A DNA stretch of 64,000 nucleotides from Jacaranda mimosifolia (GCA_018894105.1 CM032128.1:27427299-27491298); one strand, 5' to 3'; shown: positions 46,898 through 58,890, counted from the stretch's first letter. The notes: generated from the letters alone by a model not told the origin. Numbers and translations: made by a program.

Positions 46898-47248
46898 ATG
46901 CAAATAGCTACTAAACAAATAATCATAAATTTTAGCTTTGAAAAAATAAAGCTAGCAATGAGTTGCTATTGTGATTAGCCAATTAAAGAGGAAAAATATT
47001 TGCAATCCTATGGTTAGCCAATTAAAGAGGAAAAATATTTGCAACCCTCTTAAAACTAAGATGTTGATGTACCATTTGTTTAAAAAATTGAAGCAAGGAA
47101 AAAATATTTTAAAAAACTAAGTAAGAAATCGCTACTTATAGTAGCGACTAAAGGGAAAAATTATTTTAAAATGGAGATTAGATTTGTGATAAATAAGTGG
47201 TAAGAAATCGCTACTATGAGTGGCAGATTAAAGTGGAAAAAAAATTAT
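46895..47248 (+). repeat. 354-bp copy of the palindrome array (matches 21368-21721)
   Basis: From CTAATGCAAATAGCTACTAA to AAAGTGGAAAAAAAATTAT it follows 21368-21721 with only about four differences (two substitutions and two single-base indels seen by eye). It has neither end of the palindrome element and begins abruptly inside the LINE zf-RVT sequence. After 47248 the two sites diverge completely. Confidence 0.88.
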
Positions 47249-48480
47249 TTTAAAATCTTATTTTATAAGATGCTAAAATCTTATTTTAAAATAAGTTCTT
47301 AAAATATTTAGATAAATAAAATTTTAGAGTTTATAAAATATTAGTAATGAAAATATTATAATTAACATGATTAAAATTAAAAGTAAGTTAGAAAATCCTT
47401 ATTTTTTTAAAAACAAAAAAGTTAATAAAATCTTATTATCTTTTTTTGAAAACTTATAAGATCTTTTTTTAAAAAAATTTATTGACACTTTATAACATCT
47501 TATAAGCTCACAAACATCTTATCAGGTATTTTAAAGAGCTTATAAGGCTATTCAAACATCCTCAGTATCTTATAAGCTCCCAGAGCACCTTTCAAAATTC
47601 AAGGAACTTATAATTACCCAAACACCCTCTTCGATATTAATTCTTTTTTTAGTGAGCTACAATTGTAAAGCAACTCATTAAATTCTAACAAATATTAGGG
47701 ATTGAAAGAATGTAAGGCTCCACAGGGAAAATGACTTAAATGAGTCGTCTGACTTATAATTAGATAGTTTAGAAAATGATAAATTGGAACTTTTAAATAT
47801 AACTAAAGCTCCAATGATAACATAAATAATAAGCAATAGAAAAAAATGGGACAATGAATTTATAGTGGTTCGACAAGTCTACTTCCACTACCTAAGCCAC
47901 AAGACTTAGGATTTTAACCTGCACTTTATTCAAAAAGAGAATTAGTACAAAGGTACAATAATCAAAGATTGACTCCTCAACACCTCACAAGCAATGTTAA
48001 GCACAAAGTTAGCCTACAACTGAGATTGAGAAAGAGTCTAATATAAAGATAACTATAAGAGTTGATTTTAACTCAAGCTTCTAATTGAGAATCACTTTTC
48101 TCAGTCCAACTTGCTTCCTTTATTTACTATGAGAGTTTGAATAATGTGCTGAAATTTTTTCTTGATCGGACTGCCCTAATTGTTGCTGAAGTGAAGCTGC
48201 CAAAGACAAGTTCTTCTGCTGGTATTGATTCTACTTCCTTAATGAGTGCAATGGCAAGTTACCATACTTAGAATTCCAACCTTAAAGTAAGTTTTTGATC
48301 ACCCATGATTTAAGTTGAGTTTCTTGCTAGTATTGATTCAGCTTCTTTAATGAGTGCAACAGTAAGTTACCATACTTAGAATGCTGGCCCTAAGGTAAGA
48401 TTCCTGATCACCCATAATTTAAGCAACAACTAGTTTCCTTAATCTACAAACAAAAGTTTGGGTAGCAAATCTTGACATAT
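47249..48480. repeat. unrecognised, repeat-derived stretch
   Basis: 47249-47640 is rich in CTTATAAG/ATCTTATAAG motifs in both orientations and ends CCCAAACACCCTC, a MITE-like composition. 47700-48120 has LTR-like text (GTGGTTCGACAAGTCTACTT) with no defined ends. No gene seen. Confidence 0.4.
48211..48425. repeat. two-copy tandem repeat, about 115 bp
   Basis: GGTATTGATTCTACTTCCTT at 48219 recurs as AGTATTGATTCAGCTTCTTT at 48333. Both are followed by AATGAGTGCAA, AGTTACCATACTTAGAAT and GATCACCCAT. The copies differ at several positions, so the duplication is not recent. Confidence 0.75.
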
Positions 48481-48489
48481 TTAAGAAAA

Positions 48490-48830
48490 ATAAAGGGAAT
48501 GTTTGGTTATGTTTTTTTTGTGTGATTTTATTATGTGTTTATTACGTATTTTGGGAGAATGAATTATTGAAGAATGTGAAAATTGTATTGGGGAATGTAA
48601 TTGATTTTTGGTTATATTTTGGGGAATAGTTAAAATTGATTTGGGAGAATTTTGACATGTTTGTTTATATTTTGGGGGAGACATTTTTACTATAGCAGTC
48701 AAATCAATACTTTTTTATTGCGTTTTTGGGGGGTGAAAATAGAATTAAGTAATTTTTTTATTGTTAGAATAATAATGAAATATGTATGATGTATATATAT
48801 AATATATTATAAGCACCAATGCGCGTGTGA
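48490..48830. mobile_element. fragment related to the Harbinger-like element at 23961
   Basis: GGGAATGTTTGGTTATG, TTATATTTTGGG and GTCAAATCAATACTTTTTTATTG align with the first third of 23961-25519. No right end was found. Confidence 0.45.
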
Positions 48831-50855
48831 TTCTTATTACTCCGCGTGGGTGCTATTTTTCTTTTTTTTTTTTTTTTGTTGTTTTACATTAGAAAACGAC
48901 ATCATTTTTAGGTTTTGTGCTTCATTAAATTGTACATTTTGCTGTGAAAGTTGTTCTTTGTTTTGTCTCTTGTAGTTAATTATGAGCCCCGTTAGAAGTA
49001 AAAATATGAGATTTTTTATTTTTTTTTAAAGAACGATTAGAAGAAAATGTGAGTTGGTGTTGTTTTCATATTTTGTTCCGGTTTCATGGTAAAACGGTGA
49101 CGCTTTGCATTGTTATGCTTTATAAACTTGTGCCTTTGGCTATAATAGTTGTTCCAATTTTATTTTTTTTAAGATGATTTAAAAAAAAACCAAGACAAGA
49201 CATAAAGCCTGAATAGCCTACCCACTTCACTGAAAAGCCTATCCCTATCCCATGTCCTATACTACTCCTTTTTCACATCTGTGAGTTTGTCAAAATACAT
49301 CTCTTTCTTCATTTTGCTGAAGATGGTGGAAGTTGAGCACCCGACTGCCTTATTCTTCATTAAATTTATTAGGTATCTCTATTTTACTCAACCCTTACTC
49401 TTTTTTTTTTTTTTTTATAACTTTCTTTGTAGAAAAATTTCCTGTATGTTTTTAATGATATATAATTATGATTTAGGGTTTTGTAGAAGTTAAAATTTTG
49501 TGAGAGAAGAAGATGAGGTCAATTTTCTGATTTTGCTACCTCGTAGAGAATTATTCATATTGATGCCATTCATGCTAATGGAGAATAGACTTCATACTCC
49601 TCTGTGCAGGTTGCAGTTTTTGGAGTGAATGCACGCCATTCTATTAAGTTTGTGGGATATAAGGGTTCTGACTATCTTGAGCTTGGTAGGATATTCTACT
49701 TTGCTCGTTAGGTCGCTATTCTTGAAGCTTATGCTCTTTGTGACCCTAAAATTGGCCATTGCTAGAGAATGAATGATCTACTTTCTCCCATATCAGTGTC
49801 ATTACCAAAGATATTGAAGCTTTCTAGTGTTTGGTTGGTTTCATGAAGAAAGCTCATTATAATTTCAGGCTCGATGAAGTAGGTATATCAAACGACTTTG
49901 ATTTCGCAAATTCAAAGCCTTTATCGCTCTGTTGTAATTAACCCCCCGCTTAATTTATCACATAAGTTTTCCTTTTTTTGGTTGTTCTTTTTGGTGGGTT
50001 CACCATATAAAGTTCTGATCAACAATAGAGAAGCAAAGCCATAGACAGAGGGATAAACGATATAAAGTTCTGATCAACAAAAATTGGAAAAGAAAGAGTA
50101 TATTCTTTGCAAAATGTTTGTAAGCATTTCTTTTATCTCTTGATCAATTTTTCTATTTTCTGGGATTTCTTGACAAGAAAAATGTTTTTAGGTTATCTTC
50201 ATCTTCTGAAATATTGAGGTTGTCTTCATTTGTTTTTTTCTCTGTTTTTGGATGTGCAACTATCATCTTTTTATGCAAAAAGTGTCAATTTTTCTAACTT
50301 ATGTTTATTTGGTACATTCATTGAAGAAAGAAACAGTTGATGGCTTTGACTGGTTCTGGTTCAACTAAACATGAGAATATGAAAATTCTCGCTTTTGAGC
50401 TTGGGATATGAGTTGGTCTGAAGAGTGCTGATTTATGGCTATACGTATATGGTGAAGTTGGAAGTAGTATGAGTATGAGGATTTACAATTTGGGTTGAAT
50501 TGTTTCATTATAGGATGATAATATGTAAATAGTTTAATCTTTTGCTCTTTCATTGCCGGCCACGTTAATTAAATTGATCAATTTTATGTATGACTTGTTG
50601 TGATCGTTCTATTCTTGTGTGTTATTCTATTATTGTTTCATAAAAAACTCTCTAAATTTAGGGTGTGTATGTTTTTTGCTTCTATTATACTGAAACATGT
50701 TAGAAGAAACTAAGAAAGTCTAGAAGCATATGATAAAGAGAGAATTGTGGTGGTTGCCATGGAACTTGAAGGACTTAGGGAGATGAGGAGTTTATGCAGC
50801 TGTTAGCTATTTTTGGTCTTTTTTCGTGTGTTCTTGCTTTATTGGCTGGTTTAAG
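48831..50855. other. unannotated stretch with protein-like text near 49610-49880
   Basis: No recognised gene. On the plus strand 49609-49740 reads VAVFGVNARHSIKFVGYKG, SDYLELGRIFYFAR, then a stop and VAILEAYALCDPKIGH. The evenness of this text suggests a decayed coding exon. I cannot name the family. The ATG at 49324 (MVEVEHPTALFFIKFI) may or may not belong to it. Confidence 0.35.
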
Positions 50856-51042
50856 GAGATTCACGACATTTGAGGCATTTTTCACGGAGCTCATTAAATT
50901 GAGAATTATATTTGGAAAGGAAGAATTAGAGGATTATATTAGAGATTGAATCCACAGTTGATAGATTTTAATTTTATTTTATTTGTACAATTTTTCTTAT
51001 TTCGTAATTTTAATTTTTGCAGACAAGAAATTTGTTGTTACA
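50856..51042 (+). repeat. truncated 5' LTR
   Basis: Only the last 187 bp of the LTR remain, from GGAGATTCACGACATTTGAGG to GTTGTTACA. The sequence matches the end of the solo LTR (about 9680-9860). DNA to the left is unrelated, so the U3 and TATA region is gone. Confidence 0.87.
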
Positions 51043-51045
51043 AAT

Positions 51046-51066
51046 TTTGGCACACCCAGTGGGACA
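51046..51066 (+). promoter_or_regulatory. primer-binding site
   Basis: TTTGGCACACCCAGTGGGAC begins 3 bp after the LTR end. This is the usual place and form of a tRNA-primed start in plant gypsy elements. The gag-only element has TTTGTCATGCCCGGTGGGAC at the same place. Confidence 0.8.
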
Positions 51067-51109
51067 ATCTCTACCTCTCATCTCTTTCCTTCATCAAGAT
51101 TGAAGTATC

Positions 51110-52635
51110 ATGGCCACTAACAAGGTTGTTGCATTGAAAATGACTACTTCAAATTCCATAAATGCTAGGGTAAGAAGTGTTGGCGTCACCACAAGGAGTA
51201 TGTCCAAAAAGTCGCAATCATCTTCGGAGGTCAATCCTTCACTTGAAGCTGTGCAAAAGGTATTATTGCATGCTATTGATACCAATGAAGGCGGTGGAAG
51301 CTCAAAGGAAGAATCAACAGCATCCATTCCTCGCTCAACCTCAAGTTCCTTAAGGATAGAACCAGTGATGGTGACAAGTGCTACAACTTTGGAGAAGCAA
51401 ATTGCTAATTTGACAAAGATTATTGAAAGGTTGGCAAAGCATGTCCAAGAGCAAAACTCTCAAATCTCCAAGTTGATGAACAAGATGGATAATGCTGAGA
51501 CTAGTCACATGATGGAGAAACAAATAGAGGCTCAAGATGAAGGCGAAACATCCACAAAGAGGCAACCAGTTGAAAATGAGAAGCCTGAAATAAAGGAATT
51601 GCAAGTTTCCACTGATGGACTAATTCATGCCGACCAACTGAGGGAGTTTTATATGGGGACAATCAAAGATACATGTGAAGGAAGCTCTAAGTTATTTATA
51701 ACTTATTCCAAGCCATATATTCAAAGGATTGACAACTTAAAGATGCTGACTGGTTATTAGCCACCAAAGTTTTAGCAATTTGATGGCAAAGGCAATCTAA
51801 AATAGCATGTGGCTCATTTTATTGAAACTTGTAACAATGCTGGGACGTATGGAGATCACCTAGTTAAGCAGTTTGTTTGATCTTTGAAAGGCAATACTTT
51901 TGATTGGTATGCTGACCTAATAGCTGGGGGCAATTGGAGCGAGAATATCTCAATCACTTTTACAATACTCGAAGGACGATCAGTATGATTGAACTTACAA
52001 ATTCTCGCCAATGGAAAGAAGAACCAGTTATTGACTACTTCAATCACTAGAGAAACTTAAGCTTTAATAGCAAAGATCAATTGTCTGAGGCTTCAGCCAT
52101 CGAGATATGCATTCAAGGGATACATTGGGGACTCTAATATATTCTGCAAGGAATTCAACCTAAAACATTTGAGGAGTTGGCTACTCGATATCATGATATG
52201 GAGTTAAGCATGTTTGCTAGCAGAGTAGAAGGGCACCAATTCAAAAGCCTCGTAAGTCTAAGGAAAAGCAAGAATTCAAAAAAGAGGCAAACCTCTTGCT
52301 AAGGCACAAAGTAAAGAAGCCATCCAGTTAATGCAACACCCATTAAGTTTCGTACAAAGGCAAAAAGCACAAAGGATGAAAAGAAGGATGTCTCCCAAGA
52401 AAGAGGACAAAGAAAACTAACTTTAAAAGAGAAGCAGGTGAAGGCATGCCCATTCCTTGATTTTGATGTCTCTGGAATATTTGATGATTTGCTAAACGCA
52501 AATCTCATCAAATTACCTAAAATGAAGCGACCTGAAAAAGCTGGGAAAATTGATGACCCAAAGTAGTGCAAGTACCATCGGTTGGTAGGTCACCCAATCC
52601 ATAACTGCTTCGTATTCAAAGATAAAGTAATGTAA
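51110..52635 (+). pseudogene. gypsy gag
   Basis: Starts MATNKVVALKMTTSNS at 51110 and is open for 216 codons, including the coiled-coil-like stretch ATTLEKQIANLTKIIERLAK. Beyond the TAG at 51758 the Retrotrans_gag core continues with stops: QFDGKGNLK, ETCNNAGTYGDHLVKQF, KGNTFDWYADL. A knuckle-like CKYHRLVGHPIHNC lies at 52567-52608. Gag would form the particle and bind RNA. Confidence 0.85.
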
Positions 52636-53240
52636 TTGGCTCAACAAGGGAAAATATCACTTGATGAGGACAATGCTGCCTCAAATCATGCTAGTATTGA
52701 GATTGAAAAAGATGTACTTGGTGATCACGACAATGACATTGCGTGTTACGTGATAAGTGAAGAAAAGATTTCTTCTAGTGAAGCATGTTTATCTGATAAA
52801 GAATATCATGATGTAACTGAGGAGTGCATATCGACAATGACTTTCATTGATGAAAACTTGTTGCTTGGCTCCAAGCCCCACAATAGACCACTGTTTGTAA
52901 CGAGTTATGCTTGTGAGCAGAAGATAAATAGATTTTAATTGATGGAGGCTCTACAGTCAATATCTTGCCATTGCGTGTAATGAAGGATTTAGGAATCTCC
53001 ACAGATGAATTGACAAATAGTCATATGATGATCCAAGGATTCAATCAAGGAGGGCAAAGGGCTCTTTGGAATAGCAAGGATAAAGCTACTGATTGATGAT
53101 ATGTTGTCAACAACATTATTTCATGTTATAGACGCCAAGACATCATACACTATGCTTTTGGGCCAACCCTGGTTATATGAAAATAGTGTAGTTCCCTCTA
53201 CTTGGCATTAATGTTTCAAGTATTACTGAGAATATGTGGT
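52636..53240 (+). pseudogene. gypsy aspartic protease
   Basis: After an acidic stretch (52636-52938) a frame change leads to LIDGGSTVNILPLRVMKDLG (52937-52996). DGG stands where DSG/DTG is usual, a variant seen in this lineage but also a possible mutation. LLGQPWLYENSVVPST follows at 53155-53205. Stops interrupt both parts. Confidence 0.78.
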
Positions 53241-54464
53241 AAAGAAAGTGCTTGGAGATAGCAAACCTTTCACTGAAGCTCAATCACACTTAGCAGATAT
53301 CAAATACTACATCAAAGGTATGAAAATTGTCAAGGCCAAAGAATAAGAGGAATCCAAGCAGCAAAATGATCTTGATGGAGGAAATAAGGTCAAAGACTTG
53401 ACTCCAGCATGCAGTAGTAAAGATCATGTAAAGAGTGAGTTACCTCTAGTAGGATCTAAATCATTGAAAGAACTGATATTTTTTCTAACCAAGCTTGATG
53501 TGAATAAGCTATCTCCTCAGCCGCTAAAGGGTTTGTTCATGAAACTCAAGGAGCCGAGAAGAAACATAGAGAATATTTGCAGCTTCAAAATGAGAATTGC
53601 TTTGATCCAAAAGCCTATAAACTTCTTATCAAAGCCGAATATAATCCACAAGAACGTTTCATCCTGGGAAAACTCCCCCCTGAGGCTTTTAGCAGGCAAA
53701 TGTATGGACTTAACACTACCCAAAAGATGTTGAAGGAAAAAGGTCATAGTGTTCAAAGCTCTCGAACAGGACTTGGATTTGTTCCTTAGAATCCTATTCG
53801 CATTGCAATTAGGAGAGCCAGCAGTAATCATATAGTTGGAGAGGAATTTTCGTCAACATATAATATTTTCGACCAAAATGGGAAGAAAGTCCAGTGAATC
53901 TTAGTTTTCAACAGACTTGGAAAGTGGTGGTATAAAAGAACCTATAATCAGAGATTGAATTCATCTAAAATGCCAAAGTACTTGAAGTGGGTTAGCGAGC
54001 TGAAAAAGCTTAGGAGTTCAATTCCTTCATGCATGAAGCGGTGCTTTATTTTAAATATATCATGTGGTAGAACTTTGAAGGTTAAACTGCAAACTATTAT
54101 CTTCACACGAGCTCAAATGGACGAAGAAGATGATAGAGAAAGTGTGGCCTCTTTATATCATATTATTAATAGTAATATTCAACCAACTCGTCAAAATGTT
54201 ATAGATCGACTTTTCAAGCAATTCTCCAAGCTTGTCAGCAGTGGTTACATAACTGAGAAAGATGGCATCATGCAGACTATCCATATAAGAACAAGGGATG
54301 GACAAATAAGAGCATGTGTGGAATTGAAAAAGATTGAGCTCGTGGAAGACGATATTGCGCCAGCATACCATATTACTTTGAGTGAAGAATTTTTTATTAA
54401 AGAAGAAGATGCTGAAACTGCTAATCCTAAGTTTGAAGAAGGTGTTAAGGCCACTGTAGATTAA
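53241..54464 (+). pseudogene. protease-RT linker of pol
   Basis: Open pieces include REYLQLQNENCFDPKAY, ERFILGKLPPEAFSRQMYGL and a Gly-rich motif SSRTGLGFVP, followed by 53955-54464 with TRAQMDEEDDRESVASLYHI and RQNVIDRLFKQFSKLVSSG. Similar text lies between protease and RT in Tat elements. No enzymatic domain is evident. Confidence 0.65.
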
Positions 54465-55410
54465 TTGAAAGAGGTTAATTTAGGTGATGCCCATGACCCT
54501 CGGCCTATCTACATTAGTACTTTATTGACTGTTGAGGAAGAAGAAGTATATATTAAGTTATTACATGAATTCAAAGAAGTGTATGCATGGTCGTACAAAG
54601 AGATGTCTGGGTTAGATCCAAATGTAGCAGTCCATCATTTATCAATGAAGAAAGGAATTCATCCAGTCAAACAAGCTCAACGGCAATTTAGTCCCAAATT
54701 GATTCCTTTGATTGAAGCTGAAGTGAACAAGCTCATCAAGGTTGGGTTTGTTTGAGAAGTCAAGTATCCAACATGGATCTCCAGCATTGTCCTAGTAAGA
54801 AAGAAAAATGGCCAAATTTGAGTTTGCGTTGACTTTAGGGACTTGAATGGTGCTTGTCCTAAGGATGATTTTCCATTGCCTATTGCAGAACTAATATTGA
54901 TGCTACCACAGGACATGAAGCACTCTCATTTATGGATGAATCATTTGGATATAATCAGATACGCATGTCACCAAAAAATGAGGAGTTAACATCATTTCGT
55001 ACTCCCGGGGAATATGCTGCTATAAAGTGATGCCGTTCGGATTGAAAAGCGCTGGTGCCACATATCAAAGAGCTATGCAGAAGATCTTTGATGATATGCT
55101 TCACAAGAATATTGAATGTTATGTTGATGAGGTGGTTGTTAAGTCAAAAAGGTTAGAAGACCACATCCAAGATCTGAGATAAATTTTTGAGCGTTTGAGG
55201 AAATATCAACTCAAAATGAACCCATTAAAGTGTGTATTTGGTGTTACATCGGGGAAGTTTCTGGGATTCATTGTTCATCATTGAGGCATAGAAATCGAGC
55301 AAGCAAAGATTGATGTAATTCTAAAAATGCCTGAACCTCGAGACATCCATGAACTCAAAAGTTTGCAAGGGAAATTAGCTTATTTATGAAGATTCATATC
55401 AAATTTAACT
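54465..55410 (+). pseudogene. gypsy reverse transcriptase
   Basis: Begins with PRPIYISTLLTVEEEEVYI, then EFKEVYAWSYKEMSGLDP, HPVKQAQRQFSPKLIPLIEA and KVGFV, stop. Further motifs are VCVDFRDLNGACPKDDFPLP, SAGATYQRAMQKIFDDML and KMNPLKCVFGVTSGKFLGF. The catalytic YVDD reads YVDE at 55120-55131. Several stops and frame changes separate these blocks. The enzyme would copy element RNA to DNA in the particle; this copy cannot. Confidence 0.87.
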
Positions 55411-55415
55411 AGTAG

Positions 55416-55790
55416 ATGTCAACCATCCAGCTGTTTGATGAAGACGTTCTACTTGAGTGGGATGAAACTTATAGCAATGCCTTTAAAAGTATAAAAGCTT
55501 ATTTGATGAGGCCTTTTGTGTTGGTCGCACCAGTACCTGGACGTCCATTAATCATTTACATCGCTGCTCAAGAATGTTCTGTTAGAGCTTTACTAGCACA
55601 GAAAAATGATGGAGGAAAAGAAAATGCCTTGTACTACTTAAGTAGAATGATGATGCCAAATGAGTTGAAACACTCGCCAATTAAGAAAATATGTTTGGCT
55701 CTGATCTTTGCAATCCAAAAGTTGAAGTGTTACTTTAAGCTCATATTATCCGTCTTGTCTCAAAAGCAAATCCACTAAAATATGTCTTAT
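55416..55790 (+). pseudogene. gypsy RNase H (first, RT-linked)
   Basis: Open for 120 codons: WDETYSNAFKSIKAYLMRPF, LIIYIAAQECSVRALLAQKN, ALYYLSRMMMPNELKHSPI and CLALIFAIQKLKCYF. This is the RNase H domain that follows RT in all gypsy elements. The usual first catalytic Asp position in LIIYIAAQ reads Ala, though alignment would be needed to be sure. Confidence 0.82.
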
Positions 55791-55978
55791 CGAAACCTAT
55801 TCTGTCTAATAGACTCACAAGCTGGTACCTTCAGTTGCAACAATTTGAGATTGTCTATATTCTATAGAAGGCAGTAAAAGGACAAGTTTTGGCTGAGCAC
55901 CCTATCCCTACTGAATGGGAATTATCTGATGATCTACCCGATGAAGATGTCTTGGTAGTTCAAATTACACCTCCTTAG

Positions 55979-56370
55979 AAGGTGTACTTTGATGGAGCAT
56001 CCCACAGAGAAGGAACTGGTGCTGAAGTGGTATTCATCACATCAAATAATGAAGTATTACCATATTCCTTCACTTTAATTGAAAATTGTTCCAGCAATGT
56101 TGTTGAATATCAAGCTCTTATTCTTGGGTTAGAGATGGCAGTTGACATAAAACAGTTGTGCCTTAAAGTCTATGGAGATTCTAAGTTGGTGGTCAACCAG
56201 TTGCTTAGATCATATGAAGTCAAGAAACCTGAATTACTCACATACTTTAATTATGCAAAATGATTCATTGGATGGCTTGGGGATATAGAAATTGAACATG
56301 TTCTAAGGAAGGAAAACAAGCAAGTTCATGCATTAAATAGGTCTCTTCACTTGCCATACCTGAAAATGAA
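55979..56370 (+). pseudogene. second, archaeal-type RNase H
   Basis: KVYFDGASHREGTGAEVVFI, then NVVEYQALILGLEMA and LKVYGDSKLVVNQL. The Asp, Glu and Asp at the expected catalytic positions are present. The frame is open from 55979 to 56263. A second RNase H of this type between the first RNase H and integrase is the hallmark of the Tat group. Confidence 0.88.
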
Positions 56371-57811
56371 GTGCGAATTTCAATATGTAAAAATTGGGTC
56401 GTGCTGCCAATTTTCGAGGATAAGGATTATGAAGAAGATGAAAGCCATGTCGTTCAAGTATTTAAGATACAGAATGAAGATTGGCGCCAACCAATTGTGG
56501 ATTATTTGAAGTACGAGAAATTACCTGATGATCCACATCAAAGAGTCGATATTTGATGCCGCACGGCTCGTTTCATCTATTATAAAGGTGTACTTTATAG
56601 GCGGTCATTTGATGAAGTCTTCTTGCGATGTTTAGGTGATGATGAAGCCATCTAAGCCATGGAAGAAGCTCATTCTGGAGTTTATGGCGCTCACCAGGTG
56701 GGTCTAAAATTACATTTTTGAATAAAAAGAATGGGCTACTACTAGCCAACAATGGTAAAAGATTGTATGGATTGTGCTTAAAGATGTCAAGCTTGCCAAT
56801 TTCATGCAAATTTCATTCACCAACCACCCGAGCTATTGCATTCGACTGTTGTTTCATGGCCATTTGATGCTTGGGGATTAGATGTGGTTTGACCCATGAC
56901 AAAGTGTTCTACTGGGCACTTAGACATATTGGCTGCAACATACTATTTCTCTAAGTAGGCTGAAGCAATACCCCTCAAAGAAGTAAAGAAGGAAAATGTT
57001 GCTAACTTATCCGCAGCAACATTATATATCGATATGGGGTTCCTCGATACGTAATCACTGATAATGGAAAGCCCTTTAGTAATACTCTGATAGATAAACT
57101 TTGTCAGAAGTTCAATTTTAAGCAAAGAAAATCTTCCATGTACTATGCCGTTGCTAATGGTCTGCTGAAGCATTCAATAAAACTCTATGTAATTTGCTGA
57201 AGAAAGTAGTCAAAGTTAAAGAGGGATTGGCATGACAAGATCGGAGAAGCTTTATGGGCATATCAAACTACTCATAGAACACCTACACAAGCAACTCTGT
57301 ATTCATTGGTTTATGGTGTTGAAGCCGTTTTAACCCTTGAGCAACAAATTCCTTCATTAAGGATAGCCATACATGAAGGATTGACTGAGGAAGAAAATGC
57401 ACGCTCACATATTGAAGAATTGGTGGCCCTTAATGAGAAAAAGTTGGAAGTATAACAAAGACTTGAGTGTTATCAAGCTCGGCTCTCCAAAGCATTTAAC
57501 AAGAAGGTGCGATCACGATCTTTTCAAGTTGGGGATTTGGTGCTCACTGTAAGAGGGCCCATCACCATAACTCATCGAACTGGGAATAAGTTCATATCAA
57601 AATGGGATGGTCCTTATGTTGTCAAAGAAGTCTAACAACAACAACAAACTCCGCAGAGAGCTGGGAGAAATGCGGGGGTCCCCTACTTCTTTCTATGGGA
57701 ATAATGGAGCATAAAAAAAATGGACAAATGGTGCATATAAGTTGGTTGCTGAAGATGGATTAAGAATTGGCCCAATAAATGGGAAGTTCTTGAAGTGCTA
57801 CTATGGCTTGA
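56371..57811 (+). pseudogene. gypsy integrase and pol C-terminus
   Basis: The zinc-binding part shows EEAHSGVYGAHQVG and CQACQFHA. The core shows WPFDAWGLDVV, VITDNGKPF (57053-57080) and AEAFNKTLCNLLKK, giving the D, D and E positions. The C-terminal part has SRSFQVGDLVLTVRGPI and KFISKWDGPYVV, and it ends EDGLRIGPINGKFLKCYYG with TGA at 57809. Many stops are present. About 60 bp of odd, GC-richer sequence (57634-57700) interrupts the C-terminus and may be a small insertion. Confidence 0.82.
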
Positions 57812-58190
57812 CACACAAGCCTAAACTGCATATTGCTCCTTGACACACGAGCCTAAACTACATGTTACTCCTAATCCGCATGAGTATAAACTATGAATGG
57901 TACCCATCAAAGGTAGTGCATGTGGTTAAACTGCTAACTTACTCCATCAAAGGTAATGCATGTGGTTAAACTGCTAACTTACCCCCACTAATGGTATTTT
58001 ATGTGGTTAAAATATCAAATACCCCACCCAGTACAAGGTGGTTAAGCAATGGATACTCATGGCCCGCATAAGTATAAACTGTGAACGGCACCCCCCCCCT
58101 AAAATGATACTTTCTTTGAACTACATTATAACTTGATCCCTTTATTGGTACGTAGTTCAGTCATGAGTTTATTTAAATTATATTTTCCTC
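57812..58190 (+). repeat. 3' non-coding region with short repeats
   Basis: GACACACAAGCCTAAACTGCA and GACACACGAGCCTAAACTACA follow each other at 57812 and 57842. ATCAAAGGTAGTGCATGTGG and AACTGCTAACTTAC recur at 57907 and 57948. The gag-only element carries homologous text near 38230-38350. Confidence 0.7.
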
Positions 58191-58890
58191 TGTTTCATTA
58201 AAAAAAAAAAAAAGGTAGTTTAGTTGTTTTTATTAAGTTTGAATTTTTTTTTAGTTTGTTAAGTTTTAAAAAAAAAAATGTAATTTTAGTTGTTTGAGTT
58301 AATTAGTTTATTGAGTAAAAAAAAAAAGTAGTTTAATTAATTTTGTTTATTAAGTTTGAGTTTTTAGAAGAAAAAAAAATAATAGTTTTAGTTGTTTGAG
58401 TTAATTAGTTTGCTGGGTCAGAAAAAAAAAATAGTTTAGTTGTTTTTATTAAGTTTGAGTTTTTAGTTTGTTGAGTTAAAAAAAAAGCTTAATCGTTTTT
58501 ATTAAGTTTGAGTCTTTAGTTGTTAAGTTTAAAAAAAAAAAAAAAAGGTAGTTTTAGTTATTTGAGTTAATTAGTTTGTTGAGTTAAAAAATAATAATAA
58601 TTTAGTTGTTTTTATTAAGTTTGAGTTTTTAGTTTAAAAAAAAGGGTAATTTAATCGTTTCTTTAGGGAAAAAAAAAGGTGGTTTTAGTTATTTGAGTTA
58701 ATTAGTTTGTTGAGTCAAAAAAAAAATAGTTTAGTTGTTTTTATTAAGTTTGAGTTTTTAGGTAAAAAAAAAAGTAGTTTAATCATTTTTTTAGAAAAAA
58801 AAAAAAAAGAAGTAGTTTTAGTTGTTTTTATTAGTTTGAGTTTTTTTTATAAAAAAAATAATAAGAAATAAAAAATAAAAGATTGCAAGA
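58190..58890 (+). repeat. tandem repeats of A-runs and TTTAGTTG/TTAAGTTTGAG
   Basis: Degenerate units of roughly 50-120 bp: an A-run of 8-15, TAGTTTTAGTTGTTT, then TTATTAAGTTTGAGTTTTTAG or GAGTTAATTAGTTTGTTGAGT. At least eight cycles are present between pol and the antisense ORF. No coding content. Confidence 0.82.
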
